Shown one piece after another: positions 1 to 6,906 of a DNA stretch of 11,558 nucleotides. The stretch spans positions 1 to 11,558 of the forward strand of contig JAFAPL010000043.1 of the NCBI GenBank assembly GCA_019247135.1, written 5' to 3'. The notes below the pieces were generated by a model. That model did not search any database, was not told the origin of the DNA, and worked only from the letters and a program-made list of their open reading frames with translations. Origin of the DNA: Chloroflexota bacterium. Its GTDB lineage: Bacteria > Chloroflexota > UBA6077 > CF-72. The first letter of the stretch is position 1; every line of letters begins with the position of its first letter. A program made the position numbers and the translations under genes.

Positions 1-338
1 AATGCCCTGATGCGTTTTTCTGCTGCCAGTAGAGCGTCCATGACGTGGGATCCGACGCGATCGACAGCCGCCTCGATCTCAGCTTGCGTGACTTTGAGCT
101 GCTGAATGTCCGCGCCATCGAATGCGCGCGTATAGGTTCGGAGGGCCTCGTCGCCACGCGTCCGAACGTCGCGAACGATGCGCTGAACGACCGCCTCCGC
201 GGAGAGATCTTCGCCGAAGTTCTCTCGAATGGAGGCGCGCACTGCCGACGGGAGCGTCTGTGGATCGAATGCCGCGTGCGTGCGCTGGGCGAGCAAGCTC
301 TCGCGCGCGACCGCCGCCGACCCGAACCGCCGGATCAC
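1..338 (-). CDS. hisD: Histidinol dehydrogenase, N-terminal part (runs off left edge)
   Basis: Histidinol dehydrogenase carries out the last two steps of histidine synthesis in the cytoplasm, oxidising L-histidinol to L-histidine with NAD+ and a zinc ion. Only the first 112 codons are in the window. Reading down from the GTG at 338-336, the protein begins V/M-I-R-R-F and has the family's N-terminal pattern. A helical segment around residues 48-58 leads into RTRGDEALRTYT (59-70), then FDGAD (73-77), then LKVTQAEIEAA (81-91), and a helix ending AAEKRIRA (105-112), where the family usually continues into F-H. The zinc ligands and catalytic histidines lie further on and cannot be checked. The start is chosen because it leaves the usual short N-terminal extension. 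It lies 17 bp after the stop of the lipoprotein gene, so the two are probably co-transcribed. No other his gene is visible here. Confidence 0.86.
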   Translation of the reverse strand, partial: MIRRFGSAAVARESLLAQRTHAAFDPQTLPSAVRASIRENFGEDLSAEAVVQRIVRDVRTRGDEALRTYTRAFDGADIQQLKVTQAEIEAAVDRVGSHVMDALLAAEKRIRA

Positions 339-355
339 GCCACGAATATAGGCGA

Positions 356-1894
356 TTACCCGTTCCCGATGACCTCGATCAGGCCCGCGCGGTTGGCAAA
401 CACAAGCGTGCCATCCGGCCGGATGGACGGCGCGCACCATACCTGGTCCCTGGCGTCGAAAGCCCAGACCTGCTGGCCTGTCGAGCTGTTGAGGGCATAC
501 ACCTGCTCGATGGTGGTCCCGGTGTACAGCACACCTCTCGAGTCCAGGACCGAGGACGCGTAGATCGAGCCGTACACGGGAAACTGCCACTTCCTGGTTC
601 CGTCACGCGTGTTCACGGCATAGATCCCGCCCTTGTTCGCGCCGAAATAGATCACCGATCCATCCGGACTGAGTACGGGCGTGGTCCAGATCCCCGCGAG
701 CTCACGCTCGGCCTCAAAGAGCCACTTCATGCTGCCATCGGCAGCGACCGCGTACATGTTGCTGTTGTTCGCGCCGATATAAATCGTCCCATCCGGGCCG
801 ACGGTTGGTGAGGCCCCGCTGCCGATGCCGTTTGCGCCGCCCCCTCCACCACCGGCTGTTGTCGGCGTCGCGGTCACGAGCGGAGTCTGTCCGAGATGCT
901 CGCCGAAGTCGAAGGTCCATTTGACCTGTCCCTGCGGGGAGACCGCGTACATCTTGCCGTCAGTGGTGGCGTGATACACGGTCCCGTCCGCGCCGAGCGC
1001 GGGCGCCGACTTCAACGCTGGTCCAGTCTGGGCGGTCCACTTCACGCTACCGCTCGGGTTGACCGCGAATAGCCCGGTGCCATTGGTGCCCAGATAGATC
1101 ACACCGTCAGGCCCGACGGTCGGCGAAGCCATGACGCGCGAGGCGCCGAGGTCGACCGACCAGGCCACCTGTGCGTCCGTGCCGCTGGCCGGCGCCTTGA
1201 GCGCGTACAGCGTCGCGCTTGGCGTGCCCTGGAACCCGCCGAAGCTGAAGCCCAGATACACCGTTTGGCCATCCGCGCTCAGAGCCGGAGTCGCGTGCAG
1301 CGAAGACCCCGCGGGTGGATGAAACCGCCACGCCGCTTCCAGTTGATCGCTCGCCGAGGAGCTGTTGCGGAGTGCAAACAGGACGCCCGGGAAGTTGGCG
1401 ATGTAGATCGTTCCGTCTGCCCCGATGACGCTCGAGCTCTGGAAGTCGGGCCGCGGCGTGACAGGATCGGGCGGCATGTTCTGCGGCAGGCTGCTGTCGA
1501 AGGAGCGCTGCAGCGTCGGCCGCTGGGGGCCGGCGAACGGACTGCGCCCCGTGTGTTGTGCGTCTTGCTGATACATCTGTTTGCCGGAGAACGGCGCCGC
1601 TGCGCTCGGTGCTGCCGCGACCGGGCTCGGCGACGCCGCGGCCACTGGCGAAAGCGCGGGCGCCGCGACTGGGCTCGGAGACGCCGCGGGTAGTGGCGAA
1701 ACCGCGGGTTTCGCAGTCACCGCGCCGGGCGAGCCAGCCGGAGCGTTGGCGGGACTGCTCGCCGGGGCCGCCGCTGGCGCGGGCGCAGTCGTCGGTGCCG
1801 CGGCTTGCGGCCCAGACTGACACGCCGCTAGCAGCCCACCGCCGCTCACGGCCAACAATGCACCGCCCCGTTGGATCAACCGCCGTCGCGTCAT
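356..1894 (-). CDS. Secreted PQQ-like beta-propeller lipoprotein with Tat-type signal
   Basis: This is a 512-residue exported lipoprotein. From the ATG at 1894 it begins MTRRRLIQRGG, a twin-arginine-type n-region, then a hydrophobic stretch and a lipobox LAAC with the lipidated cysteine at residue 25. Residues 26-102 are a low-complexity Ala/Pro/Ser/Val linker. From about residue 105 (HTGRSPF at about 114-120) there are eight repeats of the type DGTIYIG...G.MYAV...G...W, for example at residues 158-175, 260-280, 298-320, 366-392 and 409-436, as expected for an eight-bladed propeller of the PQQ-binding-like family. A Gly-rich loop (about 347-360) interrupts the propeller between the fourth and fifth repeats. 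Such proteins usually act as binding or assembly scaffolds. No substrate can be read from the sequence, and real PQQ binding is not implied. The frame stays open to 2104, but the signal peptide fixes the start at 1894, or at an in-frame ATG at 1900. No clear ribosome-binding site is seen. Confidence 0.86.
   Translation of the reverse strand: MTRRRLIQRGGALLAVSGGGLLAACQSGPQAAAPTTAPAPAAAPASSPANAPAGSPGAVTAKPAVSPLPAASPSPVAAPALSPVAAASPSPVAAAPSAAAPFSGKQMYQQDAQHTGRSPFAGPQRPTLQRSFDSSLPQNMPPDPVTPRPDFQSSSVIGADGTIYIANFPGVLFALRNSSSASDQLEAAWRFHPPAGSSLHATPALSADGQTVYLGFSFGGFQGTPSATLYALKAPASGTDAQVAWSVDLGASRVMASPTVGPDGVIYLGTNGTGLFAVNPSGSVKWTAQTGPALKSAPALGADGTVYHATTDGKMYAVSPQGQVKWTFDFGEHLGQTPLVTATPTTAGGGGGGANGIGSGASPTVGPDGTIYIGANNSNMYAVAADGSMKWLFEAERELAGIWTTPVLSPDGSVIYFGANKGGIYAVNTRDGTRKWQFPVYGSIYASSVLDSRGVLYTGTTIEQVYALNSSTGQQVWAFDARDQVWCAPSIRPDGTLVFANRAGLIEVIGNG
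1614..1707. repeat. Two-copy 48-bp-period repeat inside the lipoprotein linker
   Basis: Positions 1614-1659 and 1662-1707 are two 46-bp copies that match at about 40 of 46 bases, offset by 48 bp (16 codons). They encode the Pro/Ser/Ala linker with the recurring SPVAA motif between the lipidated cysteine and the propeller. The in-frame period suggests that the linker grew by slippage or duplication. Confidence 0.7.
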
Positions 1895-2006
1895 CTGCAT
1901 CAGGGTCAGCGTAGTTGCAACGACTTCTCGGCGCGCGAAATTCGACTGCGCACGCGTAACTTTGTTTCGCGCTGGCGCAAGAAGAAGGCTGTAGTCTCTG
2001 GGTGCA
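1895..2006. promoter_or_regulatory. Divergent intergenic region with an 8-bp inverted repeat
   Basis: This 112-bp gap separates the minus-strand lipoprotein from the plus-strand glycosyltransferase, so both transcripts probably start in or near it. It holds a perfect inverted repeat, GCGCGAAA at 1933-1940 and TTTCGCGC at 1965-1972, with a 24-bp spacer and arm centres 32 bp apart (about three helical turns). That spacing would suit a dimeric or paired regulator. I found no convincing -35/-10 pair on either strand. A purine-rich AGAAGG lies about 19 bp before the glycosyltransferase ATG, which is too far for a standard ribosome-binding site. The regulatory role is inferred from position. Confidence 0.3.
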
Positions 2007-2735
2007 ATGCGCGGCACGACGCTGGTCATCCCCGCCTGGAACGAGCCCGATGCCATCGGCCGACTGCTCCACGAAGTGGCTCCCCAGGCAGTCGATCGGG
2101 TCATCGTGGTCGTGGGCAGCGCGACAGACCCGACGGGAGCGGTGGCCGCGGCGCGTGGCGCCGAGGTCCTCGTTCAGCGGCGCGCCGGCTACGGAGCGGC
2201 GTGCCACACCGGTGCCGCCGCCGCGCTCGACGGCGGAGCGAGCGTCATCGCTTTTCTCGATGGCGACTACGCAGACCCGCCCGACGCGCTGCCGCGCATC
2301 CTCGAGCCGCTGCGCGCCGATCGTGCTGATCTCGTGCTCGGCTGCCGTGATCTGACAGTCCATCCGCACGCGCTGCCGTATCACGCGCGTCTGGGAAACG
2401 CGGCCGCCCGGGCACTGGTCCACCTCCTCTACGGCCAACAATTCAGAGATTTGCCGTCCTTGAAAGCGATTCGCGCCGACGCGTTCAGCACGCTCGACAT
2501 GCGTGAGATGACGTACGGCTGGACCGTCGAGATGTTGGTCAAAAGCGTGCGAGCCGGCTTGCGTATAGAGGAAGTGCCGATCGCGTACCGCCCACGCCTC
2601 GGCGGTCGCTCGAAAGTCGCTGGCAGCGTGCGTGGATCACTCGGGGCCGCGAGCTGCCTCATCGGCTGCGCGCTGAGATATGCCGCGTGGCAGCCGGGGC
2701 GTGTCGAAACGCGGGCATTCGTCCGTGGCAGCTAA
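2007..2735 (+). CDS. Family 2 glycosyltransferase, dolichol/polyprenyl-phosphate mannose synthase-like
   Basis: This 242-residue protein has a GT-A fold of the DPM/DPG-synthase-like type, which moves a sugar from a nucleotide sugar to polyprenyl phosphate on the cytoplasmic face of the membrane. It starts with the hallmark VIPAWNE (7-13). RRAGYGAACHTG (58-69) matches the usual G-Y/K-G-A-A segment. FLDGDYADPPDALP (83-96) carries the DxD-type metal site (D85, D87). YGWTVEML (170-177) and GLRIEEVPIAYRPR (184-197) followed by GRSKVAG (200-206) are the typical acceptor-side and C-terminal motifs. There is no C-terminal membrane domain, so it is a short, single-domain form. One oddity is that the strand normally ending in Asp before G-S-x-D-x-T reads VIVVVGSATDPT, so the nucleotide-contacting Asp appears to be Val36. 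The gene opens a three-gene cassette and overlaps the next gene. The sugar is unknown. Confidence 0.86.
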   Translation: MRGTTLVIPAWNEPDAIGRLLHEVAPQAVDRVIVVVGSATDPTGAVAAARGAEVLVQRRAGYGAACHTGAAAALDGGASVIAFLDGDYADPPDALPRILEPLRADRADLVLGCRDLTVHPHALPYHARLGNAAARALVHLLYGQQFRDLPSLKAIRADAFSTLDMREMTYGWTVEMLVKSVRAGLRIEEVPIAYRPRLGGRSKVAGSVRGSLGAASCLIGCALRYAAWQPGRVETRAFVRGS

Positions 2736-4557
2736 CGCCTCCCTCGCCGTCCGATCCAACTCTTCTGTACTGGCCGTGCCTGAGGCTATCCGGCGCGCAT
2801 TACCGCTGGTCGGGGTCAGCGCGGCCGCGCTCAGCTGGGCCGTCCTGTTCGGCTGGCTCGCGGTCAACCGGCACCTGGCGGGAGGCTCACACGCCGAGGA
2901 TCTCGGCTGGACCGACCAGGTCCTCAACAACTTCGTGCGCGGCCAGTTTTTTCGGATGAGCATCTATCAGGGTGCCGTCTGGAACACCGAGCTCGACATC
3001 CAGGCCATTCACCGACCTGATTCGTTGCTGGCCTTCCACGTCGAGCCCATGCTGCTGCTGCTCGCGCCGCTATATGCGCTCGGAGGGAGCGTCACGTTTC
3101 TCGTGGCGCTTCAGGCGCTTGGGTTCGCGGCTGGAGCCATTCCCGCGTACCGCATTGGCTCGCGCCTGACTCGCTCGCGCAGTGTCGGCGTGGCGCTGGC
3201 ACTCGTCTACCTGCTCTCGCCGTTCGGCCAATGGGCTGTGCTGTCGGATTTCCACACGTCGACGCTCGCGGCGCCGTTGCTCTTGCTGACGGCCGACTTC
3301 CTTCTGGTCGCCGCTCCGGCTTGGCGCACCTTGTGCGCTGCCGTGTTGGCTGCCTCGGCCCGCGAAGACGTGGCCCCTGCTGTCGCGCTCCTTGGACTGA
3401 TGGCCGTTCTTGGAATTGCCGTACCACGTCAACGCGCGCTCGGCGTGTCGATGCTGCTCGGCGGCCTTGCCTGGACCGGCGTGTGCGCGCTGATCATCCA
3501 TGCGTATGCCGGCGCAACGTCTCCGTTTGCAGTGCGCTATGGCGGGGTGGGTGAGCCTGGCCTGGTCGCCCTGCTGACCAGGCCGATCGTGCTCGAGTAC
3601 GTGAAAACCCTGCTGCTCGGCGGTGGCTGGGTCGCCCTGCTCGCTCCGTTCGCGCTGCTGCCCGCACTTCCGAGCTTGCTCCTGAACGTTCTCTCGAGCT
3701 CAGACTGGATGGCCAGCGGGAAGGCTCACTATTCCACGCTGGTGCTCCCGTTCCTCGTCGTCGGCGCCGCGATGGGGCTTTCCCGATTGGCGTCGCGTCG
3801 CACGCTGTTCTATGGCGCGAGCGCGGCGCTGGTGGCGACGAGTGGCGCGGCCTATCTGACAGCCGGCGCCGGCCCGTTCGCGGCAAATTTCGCACCTGCA
3901 ACAGTCACCCAGCATGCTGTCCGCGCAGCAGCTGTCGCCGACAGCCTCCCACTCGACGCCGCCGTCAGCGCCACGTCTTCACTGGTTCCACACCTGACGC
4001 GTCGGGCGCGTGTGTACGAATTCCCAGCCGTACGCGACGCTGACTATATCTTCCTCGATGTGAAAGCGAGCCCCGCCCCAACCAGCGCTGGCGACGTGTT
4101 TCTTCGGGCTCAGGCGCTGCTCGCCGAAGGCGGTTGGAACGTCGACCTGGCCGAAGACGGCCTCCTCCTGCTCCATCACGTGGACGGCGCTCCGCCAACG
4201 GACGCGGCGCCGCTCGGTGCGACGCTCTTTCCAGCGAGTGGATCGAATGCCAGTCCATCGAGCGCACTGACGCTCGTGGACGCGCAGCTCTTGTCGTCGA
4301 CGGACGGCACGATCGACGTGGACGGTCCGCGCGGGATTCTGCATACGACGTGGCGCACCCCGGAGGTTCCGTTGCCGCCGGGTAGCCGCCTGCACTTTGG
4401 GCTCGACCTGGGCACGCTGGGATCCCGCGATGTCTGGGACGTTGCTTCCCTCTGGTGGAATCCGCCCGAGGCGTGGCCGCCTGACTCGACCATCACCATT
4501 GACGTGCCCGATATACCCGCGTATCGGCTGCGTTCCTGGCAAGCCACTCCTCGATGA
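2680..4557 (+). CDS. DUF2079 polytopic membrane protein, GT-C-like
   Basis: This integral membrane protein (up to 625 residues) matches the DUF2079 family. Family features are EDLGWTDQ (73-80) in the first external loop, FHVEPMLLLLAPLY (119-132), SAREDVAPAVALLGL (226-240), SSSDWM (339-344) with HYSTLVLPFLVVGAA (350-364), and a C-terminal soluble part opening with SATSSLVPHLTRR (430-442) and DADYIFLD (453-460). Hydrophobic segments lie near 40-62, 122-157, 168-185, 195-212, 233-247, 254-276, 312-336, 353-372 and 376-394. After these comes an extracytoplasmic domain of about 230 residues. DUF2079 proteins resemble GT-C glycosyltransferases that use polyprenyl-linked sugars, but no activity is established. 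The start is uncertain: the ATG at 2680 overlaps the previous gene by 56 bp, while in-frame GTGs at 2701, 2725 and 2776 would all keep the first membrane segment. The stop overlaps the next start as ATGA. Confidence 0.84.
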   Translation: MPRGSRGVSKRGHSSVAANASLAVRSNSSVLAVPEAIRRALPLVGVSAAALSWAVLFGWLAVNRHLAGGSHAEDLGWTDQVLNNFVRGQFFRMSIYQGAVWNTELDIQAIHRPDSLLAFHVEPMLLLLAPLYALGGSVTFLVALQALGFAAGAIPAYRIGSRLTRSRSVGVALALVYLLSPFGQWAVLSDFHTSTLAAPLLLLTADFLLVAAPAWRTLCAAVLAASAREDVAPAVALLGLMAVLGIAVPRQRALGVSMLLGGLAWTGVCALIIHAYAGATSPFAVRYGGVGEPGLVALLTRPIVLEYVKTLLLGGGWVALLAPFALLPALPSLLLNVLSSSDWMASGKAHYSTLVLPFLVVGAAMGLSRLASRRTLFYGASAALVATSGAAYLTAGAGPFAANFAPATVTQHAVRAAAVADSLPLDAAVSATSSLVPHLTRRARVYEFPAVRDADYIFLDVKASPAPTSAGDVFLRAQALLAEGGWNVDLAEDGLLLLHHVDGAPPTDAAPLGATLFPASGSNASPSSALTLVDAQLLSSTDGTIDVDGPRGILHTTWRTPEVPLPPGSRLHFGLDLGTLGSRDVWDVASLWWNPPEAWPPDSTITIDVPDIPAYRLRSWQATPR

Positions 4558-6269
4558 CCTGGCGTGTGTCGACTCTGGCCGGGGTCGCCGCGACCCTGGT
4601 CGCCTTACTGCTCCAGGACTTTATCCGCGAAACCTGGCAGATTCGCACTCTCCCAGAACGAGTCATGGAATGGCTGTTGCTGTTCATTCCATTGGACCTG
4701 TTCGAGCGCGGCCTGGCGCAGTTCGGCGCGAATGCGAAGGAGCTTGCCCTGGACGCGACGTTCATCGGTATGGCACTCGCGCTCGTCATCATCGGGACTG
4801 TGTTGATGCGCGCGGGCTGGCCCAGCTGGCGAATTCTCGGGATCGGCGTCGTCCTCTGGCTGTTGACCATGGCGGTCGTCATGCCGATCACCGGTGCAGG
4901 GTTTTTCGCGACCGATCTTCTGATCGACCCATTGCTGACGAACCTGGCGTATCTGCTCGTCTTCCTGGGCTACGCAACCGTGCTCGCGTGCGTGCGCGTG
5001 CTGAGCCTCCAGCCGCGCAGCATTCAGACGCTGCCAAGCCAGGAGCGGCGCGCCTTGCTCGGCGGGCTGTTCGCCACGTTTGCTGCTTTTGCGGCCGCGC
5101 GTATTGCCGGGCGCAACGGGGGGCTGGTCGCGAGCAATCTTCCCCAGGCAATCGCACCGACCGCGGTCCAGCCGGCTACCGCCACTCCTGAAGCCGCTGC
5201 CGCACCGATGTCCGCCGACTCGTCGACCGCGGTCACGCCAGTGCCGCTCGAGACCTCACCCACGCCCACTCTCGAGCCACTCCCCAATCCGCCAGCGCCG
5301 CGCCAGCTCGCTCGTAATCAGGACGGCGCGTTGACCGCGGCAGGTCGGCCGAAAGGTCAGCTCGCCCAGCCGATCACCAGCAATGACGATTTCTATGTCG
5401 TGACCAAGAATGCCGTCGCCGACCCGAACGTGGACGTGGCGACGTGGCGGCTCGTGATCGACGGCGAAGTCAACCAGCCCGTCCAGGTCGATTACCGTAC
5501 GCTGCTGGCGCTCCCGGCCGTCGAGATCACCAAAACGCTCGAGTGCATCTCGAATTTCACGGCCGCCTGCAATCTGACCACGTTCGGCTGCGATCTGCTG
5601 TCGACCGCGCAGTGGAAAGGCGCGCGCCTCAGCGACGTGCTCGCGCTCGCGGGCGGACTGAAAAGCACCGTTCAGGGGCTCGCCTTCTTGTCGACCGACG
5701 AGTTCTCGGCGGGCTTGCCGCCTGAGATCGTCGACGACCCTGAAGCGTTGGTGGTGTACGAGATGAACGGCCAGCCCCTTCCGCGCGAGCACGGTTTTCC
5801 GGCGCGGTTGCTCGTACCCGGACGCTATGGCATGAAGAATCCGAAGTGGCTGGCCGGCATCCGCGCGATGACGCAGGACTATGCGGGCTGGTACGAGCAG
5901 CGAAACTGGAACAAGGACGGCATCGTCAAGACGATGGCGCGCATCGACGTGCCAGCTGACGGAGCGACGCTACCGGCGGGCGACCAGCAGATCGCTGGTA
6001 TCGCGTACGCCGGAGATCGCGGCATTCAGATGGTCGAATTCAGCACGGACGACAGTCGCACCTGGCAGATGGCGCAGATGATCGAGCCGATGTCAGACAA
6101 GGACACGATGGTCCGTTGGCAGGGGAGCTTCTCACTTGGCTCGGGGGATACGGCCGTGCTCGTGGTCCGCGCGACCGACGGGACGGGGACCGTTCAGACC
6201 GACGAGTTCGTCTTACCCCAGCCTGACGGTGCCAGCGGCCGCCACAGCATTACCGTCCACGCCGCCTGA
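4554..6269 (+). CDS. Membrane-anchored sulfite-oxidase-family molybdopterin oxidoreductase
   Basis: This 571-residue protein joins an N-terminal membrane domain to an extracytoplasmic molybdenum enzyme. Hydrophobic segments lie at about 6-22, 67-86, 91-112, 127-149 and 167-184, with a weaker one at 37-50. A Thr/Pro/Ala linker follows (about 200-250). The oxidoreductase molybdopterin-binding domain (about 274-440) has TLECISN (328-334), with Cys331 as the predicted molybdenum ligand. It also has QWKGARLSDVLALAG (353-367), FSAGLP (384-389), HGFPARLLVPGRYGMKNPKWL (413-433), and then WYEQRNWNKDGIVKT (446-460). Residues 463-565 form the Ig-like Mo-co dimerisation domain, ending in TDEFVLPQPDG. Two further cysteines, 339 and 346, sit just after the catalytic one. 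An Arg-Arg pair (165-166) precedes the last membrane segment and may be an internal Tat signal. Whether the substrate is sulfite cannot be told, and no heme domain or electron-transfer partner is encoded here. The start overlaps the preceding stop (ATGA), so translation is probably coupled. Confidence 0.9.
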   Translation: MTWRVSTLAGVAATLVALLLQDFIRETWQIRTLPERVMEWLLLFIPLDLFERGLAQFGANAKELALDATFIGMALALVIIGTVLMRAGWPSWRILGIGVVLWLLTMAVVMPITGAGFFATDLLIDPLLTNLAYLLVFLGYATVLACVRVLSLQPRSIQTLPSQERRALLGGLFATFAAFAAARIAGRNGGLVASNLPQAIAPTAVQPATATPEAAAAPMSADSSTAVTPVPLETSPTPTLEPLPNPPAPRQLARNQDGALTAAGRPKGQLAQPITSNDDFYVVTKNAVADPNVDVATWRLVIDGEVNQPVQVDYRTLLALPAVEITKTLECISNFTAACNLTTFGCDLLSTAQWKGARLSDVLALAGGLKSTVQGLAFLSTDEFSAGLPPEIVDDPEALVVYEMNGQPLPREHGFPARLLVPGRYGMKNPKWLAGIRAMTQDYAGWYEQRNWNKDGIVKTMARIDVPADGATLPAGDQQIAGIAYAGDRGIQMVEFSTDDSRTWQMAQMIEPMSDKDTMVRWQGSFSLGSGDTAVLVVRATDGTGTVQTDEFVLPQPDGASGRHSITVHAA

Positions 6270-6274
6270 GCACT

Positions 6275-6299
6275 CGAAATAATCGACGCGGACGTCGAT
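6275..6299 (-). terminator. Candidate terminator hairpin after the acetyltransferase gene
   Basis: A perfect 7-bp stem, ATCGACG (6282-6288) and CGTCGAT (6293-6299), encloses a 4-base loop. It starts on the stop codon of the minus-strand acetyltransferase gene and is followed on that strand by the T-rich TTATTTC. It lies in the 29-bp gap between two convergent genes. The T tract is short, so it is a weak candidate. It might also slow plus-strand transcription from the molybdoenzyme gene, which has no T tract on its side. Confidence 0.4.
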
Positions 6300-6862
6300 C
6301 AGCGCGCGGCGGCGCGCATGGCGGCCCAGCGGTCAGCGGTCACGCTGTAGAGCGCGACGTCATCCGCGCGGTGCGCGAACCGCAGCCCGCGCGGCATCGT
6401 CCCATCAAAACTGAACCCCAGGCGCTCAGCGATCGCGCGACTGCGGCGGTTCTCGACGCTGGTGCGCAACTCGACACGCGAGAGCCCGAGTTCATCGAAC
6501 ACACTGCTGATCAACGCCCTGGACGAGCGGGACACGATTCCGCGCCCTTCGTAGTCCTCGTCCACCCAGTACCCGATGTCGCCCATGGCCGCGTACGGGT
6601 TGATGCGCATCCCACACCGCCCGACAAATCGTCGCCCCCCGTCCACGGCGATGATCGTCGAGATCTGGCGCCCTCTCAGAAAATCCTCGAGCGCCGCTCG
6701 GATGTACGCTCGCGTGCCTTCAACTGTCGCCGGCTGTTCTGCCCATGGTTCCCAGCGCGCGAGGCGGCGTTGGTTCCGCTGAATGAGCTCGGTCATGATC
6801 GGCGCGTGCCGCTCTTCAGCCAACACGAGCGCAATCTGGTCATCGACGGGCAGTTGAAACAT
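6299..6862 (-). CDS. GNAT-family N-acetyltransferase, RimJ/RimL-like
   Basis: This 187-residue protein is of the RimJ/RimL type, a group that uses acetyl-CoA to acetylate N-terminal amines of ribosomal and other proteins, or small amines. The start MFQLPVDD leads into ERHAPIMTELIQRNQRRLARWEPW (17-40). GDIGYWVDEDYEGRGIVSRS (94-113) contains beta-4 and the pyrophosphate-binding loop (RGIVS in place of the common G-x-G/A). VELRTSVENRRSRAIAERLGF (130-150) is the classic helix-strand pair near the C terminus. The ATG at 6862 gives the usual family N terminus. A TTG at 6880 would add six residues (FQQQP type) and lies within a GTTGTT/AACAAC inverted repeat (6868-6881). The gene lies 44 bp downstream of the metallophosphoesterase on the same strand, so they probably share a transcript. 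The substrate is unknown, and rim specificity should not be assumed. Confidence 0.87.
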   Translation of the reverse strand: MFQLPVDDQIALVLAEERHAPIMTELIQRNQRRLARWEPWAEQPATVEGTRAYIRAALEDFLRGRQISTIIAVDGGRRFVGRCGMRINPYAAMGDIGYWVDEDYEGRGIVSRSSRALISSVFDELGLSRVELRTSVENRRSRAIAERLGFSFDGTMPRGLRFAHRADDVALYSVTADRWAAMRAAAR

Positions 6863-6906
6863 CGGCTGTTGTTGAAACAACCCACAGGATAGGCGCTTCT
6901 TCTTGT

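Noticed and set aside
45..811. Two overlapping plus-strand open frames (45-563 and 122-811).
   Set aside because: They run antisense to hisD and the lipoprotein, are Arg-rich without recognisable motifs, and reflect the low stop frequency of GC-rich DNA.
1895..2104. N-terminal extension of the lipoprotein frame to 2104.
   Set aside because: It would bury the Tat/lipoprotein signal 70 residues inside the protein and overlap the glycosyltransferase start. The ATG at 1894 or 1900 is far more natural.
1107..2441. A 444-codon minus-strand open frame.
   Set aside because: It crosses the lipoprotein signal region and the glycosyltransferase in a different frame, and its translation is Arg/Gly/Ala-rich with no family motif.
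6853..6878. Direct repeat GTTGAAAC at 6853-6860 and 6871-6878, which recalls the end of CRISPR repeats.
   Set aside because: There are only two 8-bp copies 18 bp apart, within the acetyltransferase 5' end. There is no repeat-spacer structure and no cas gene.
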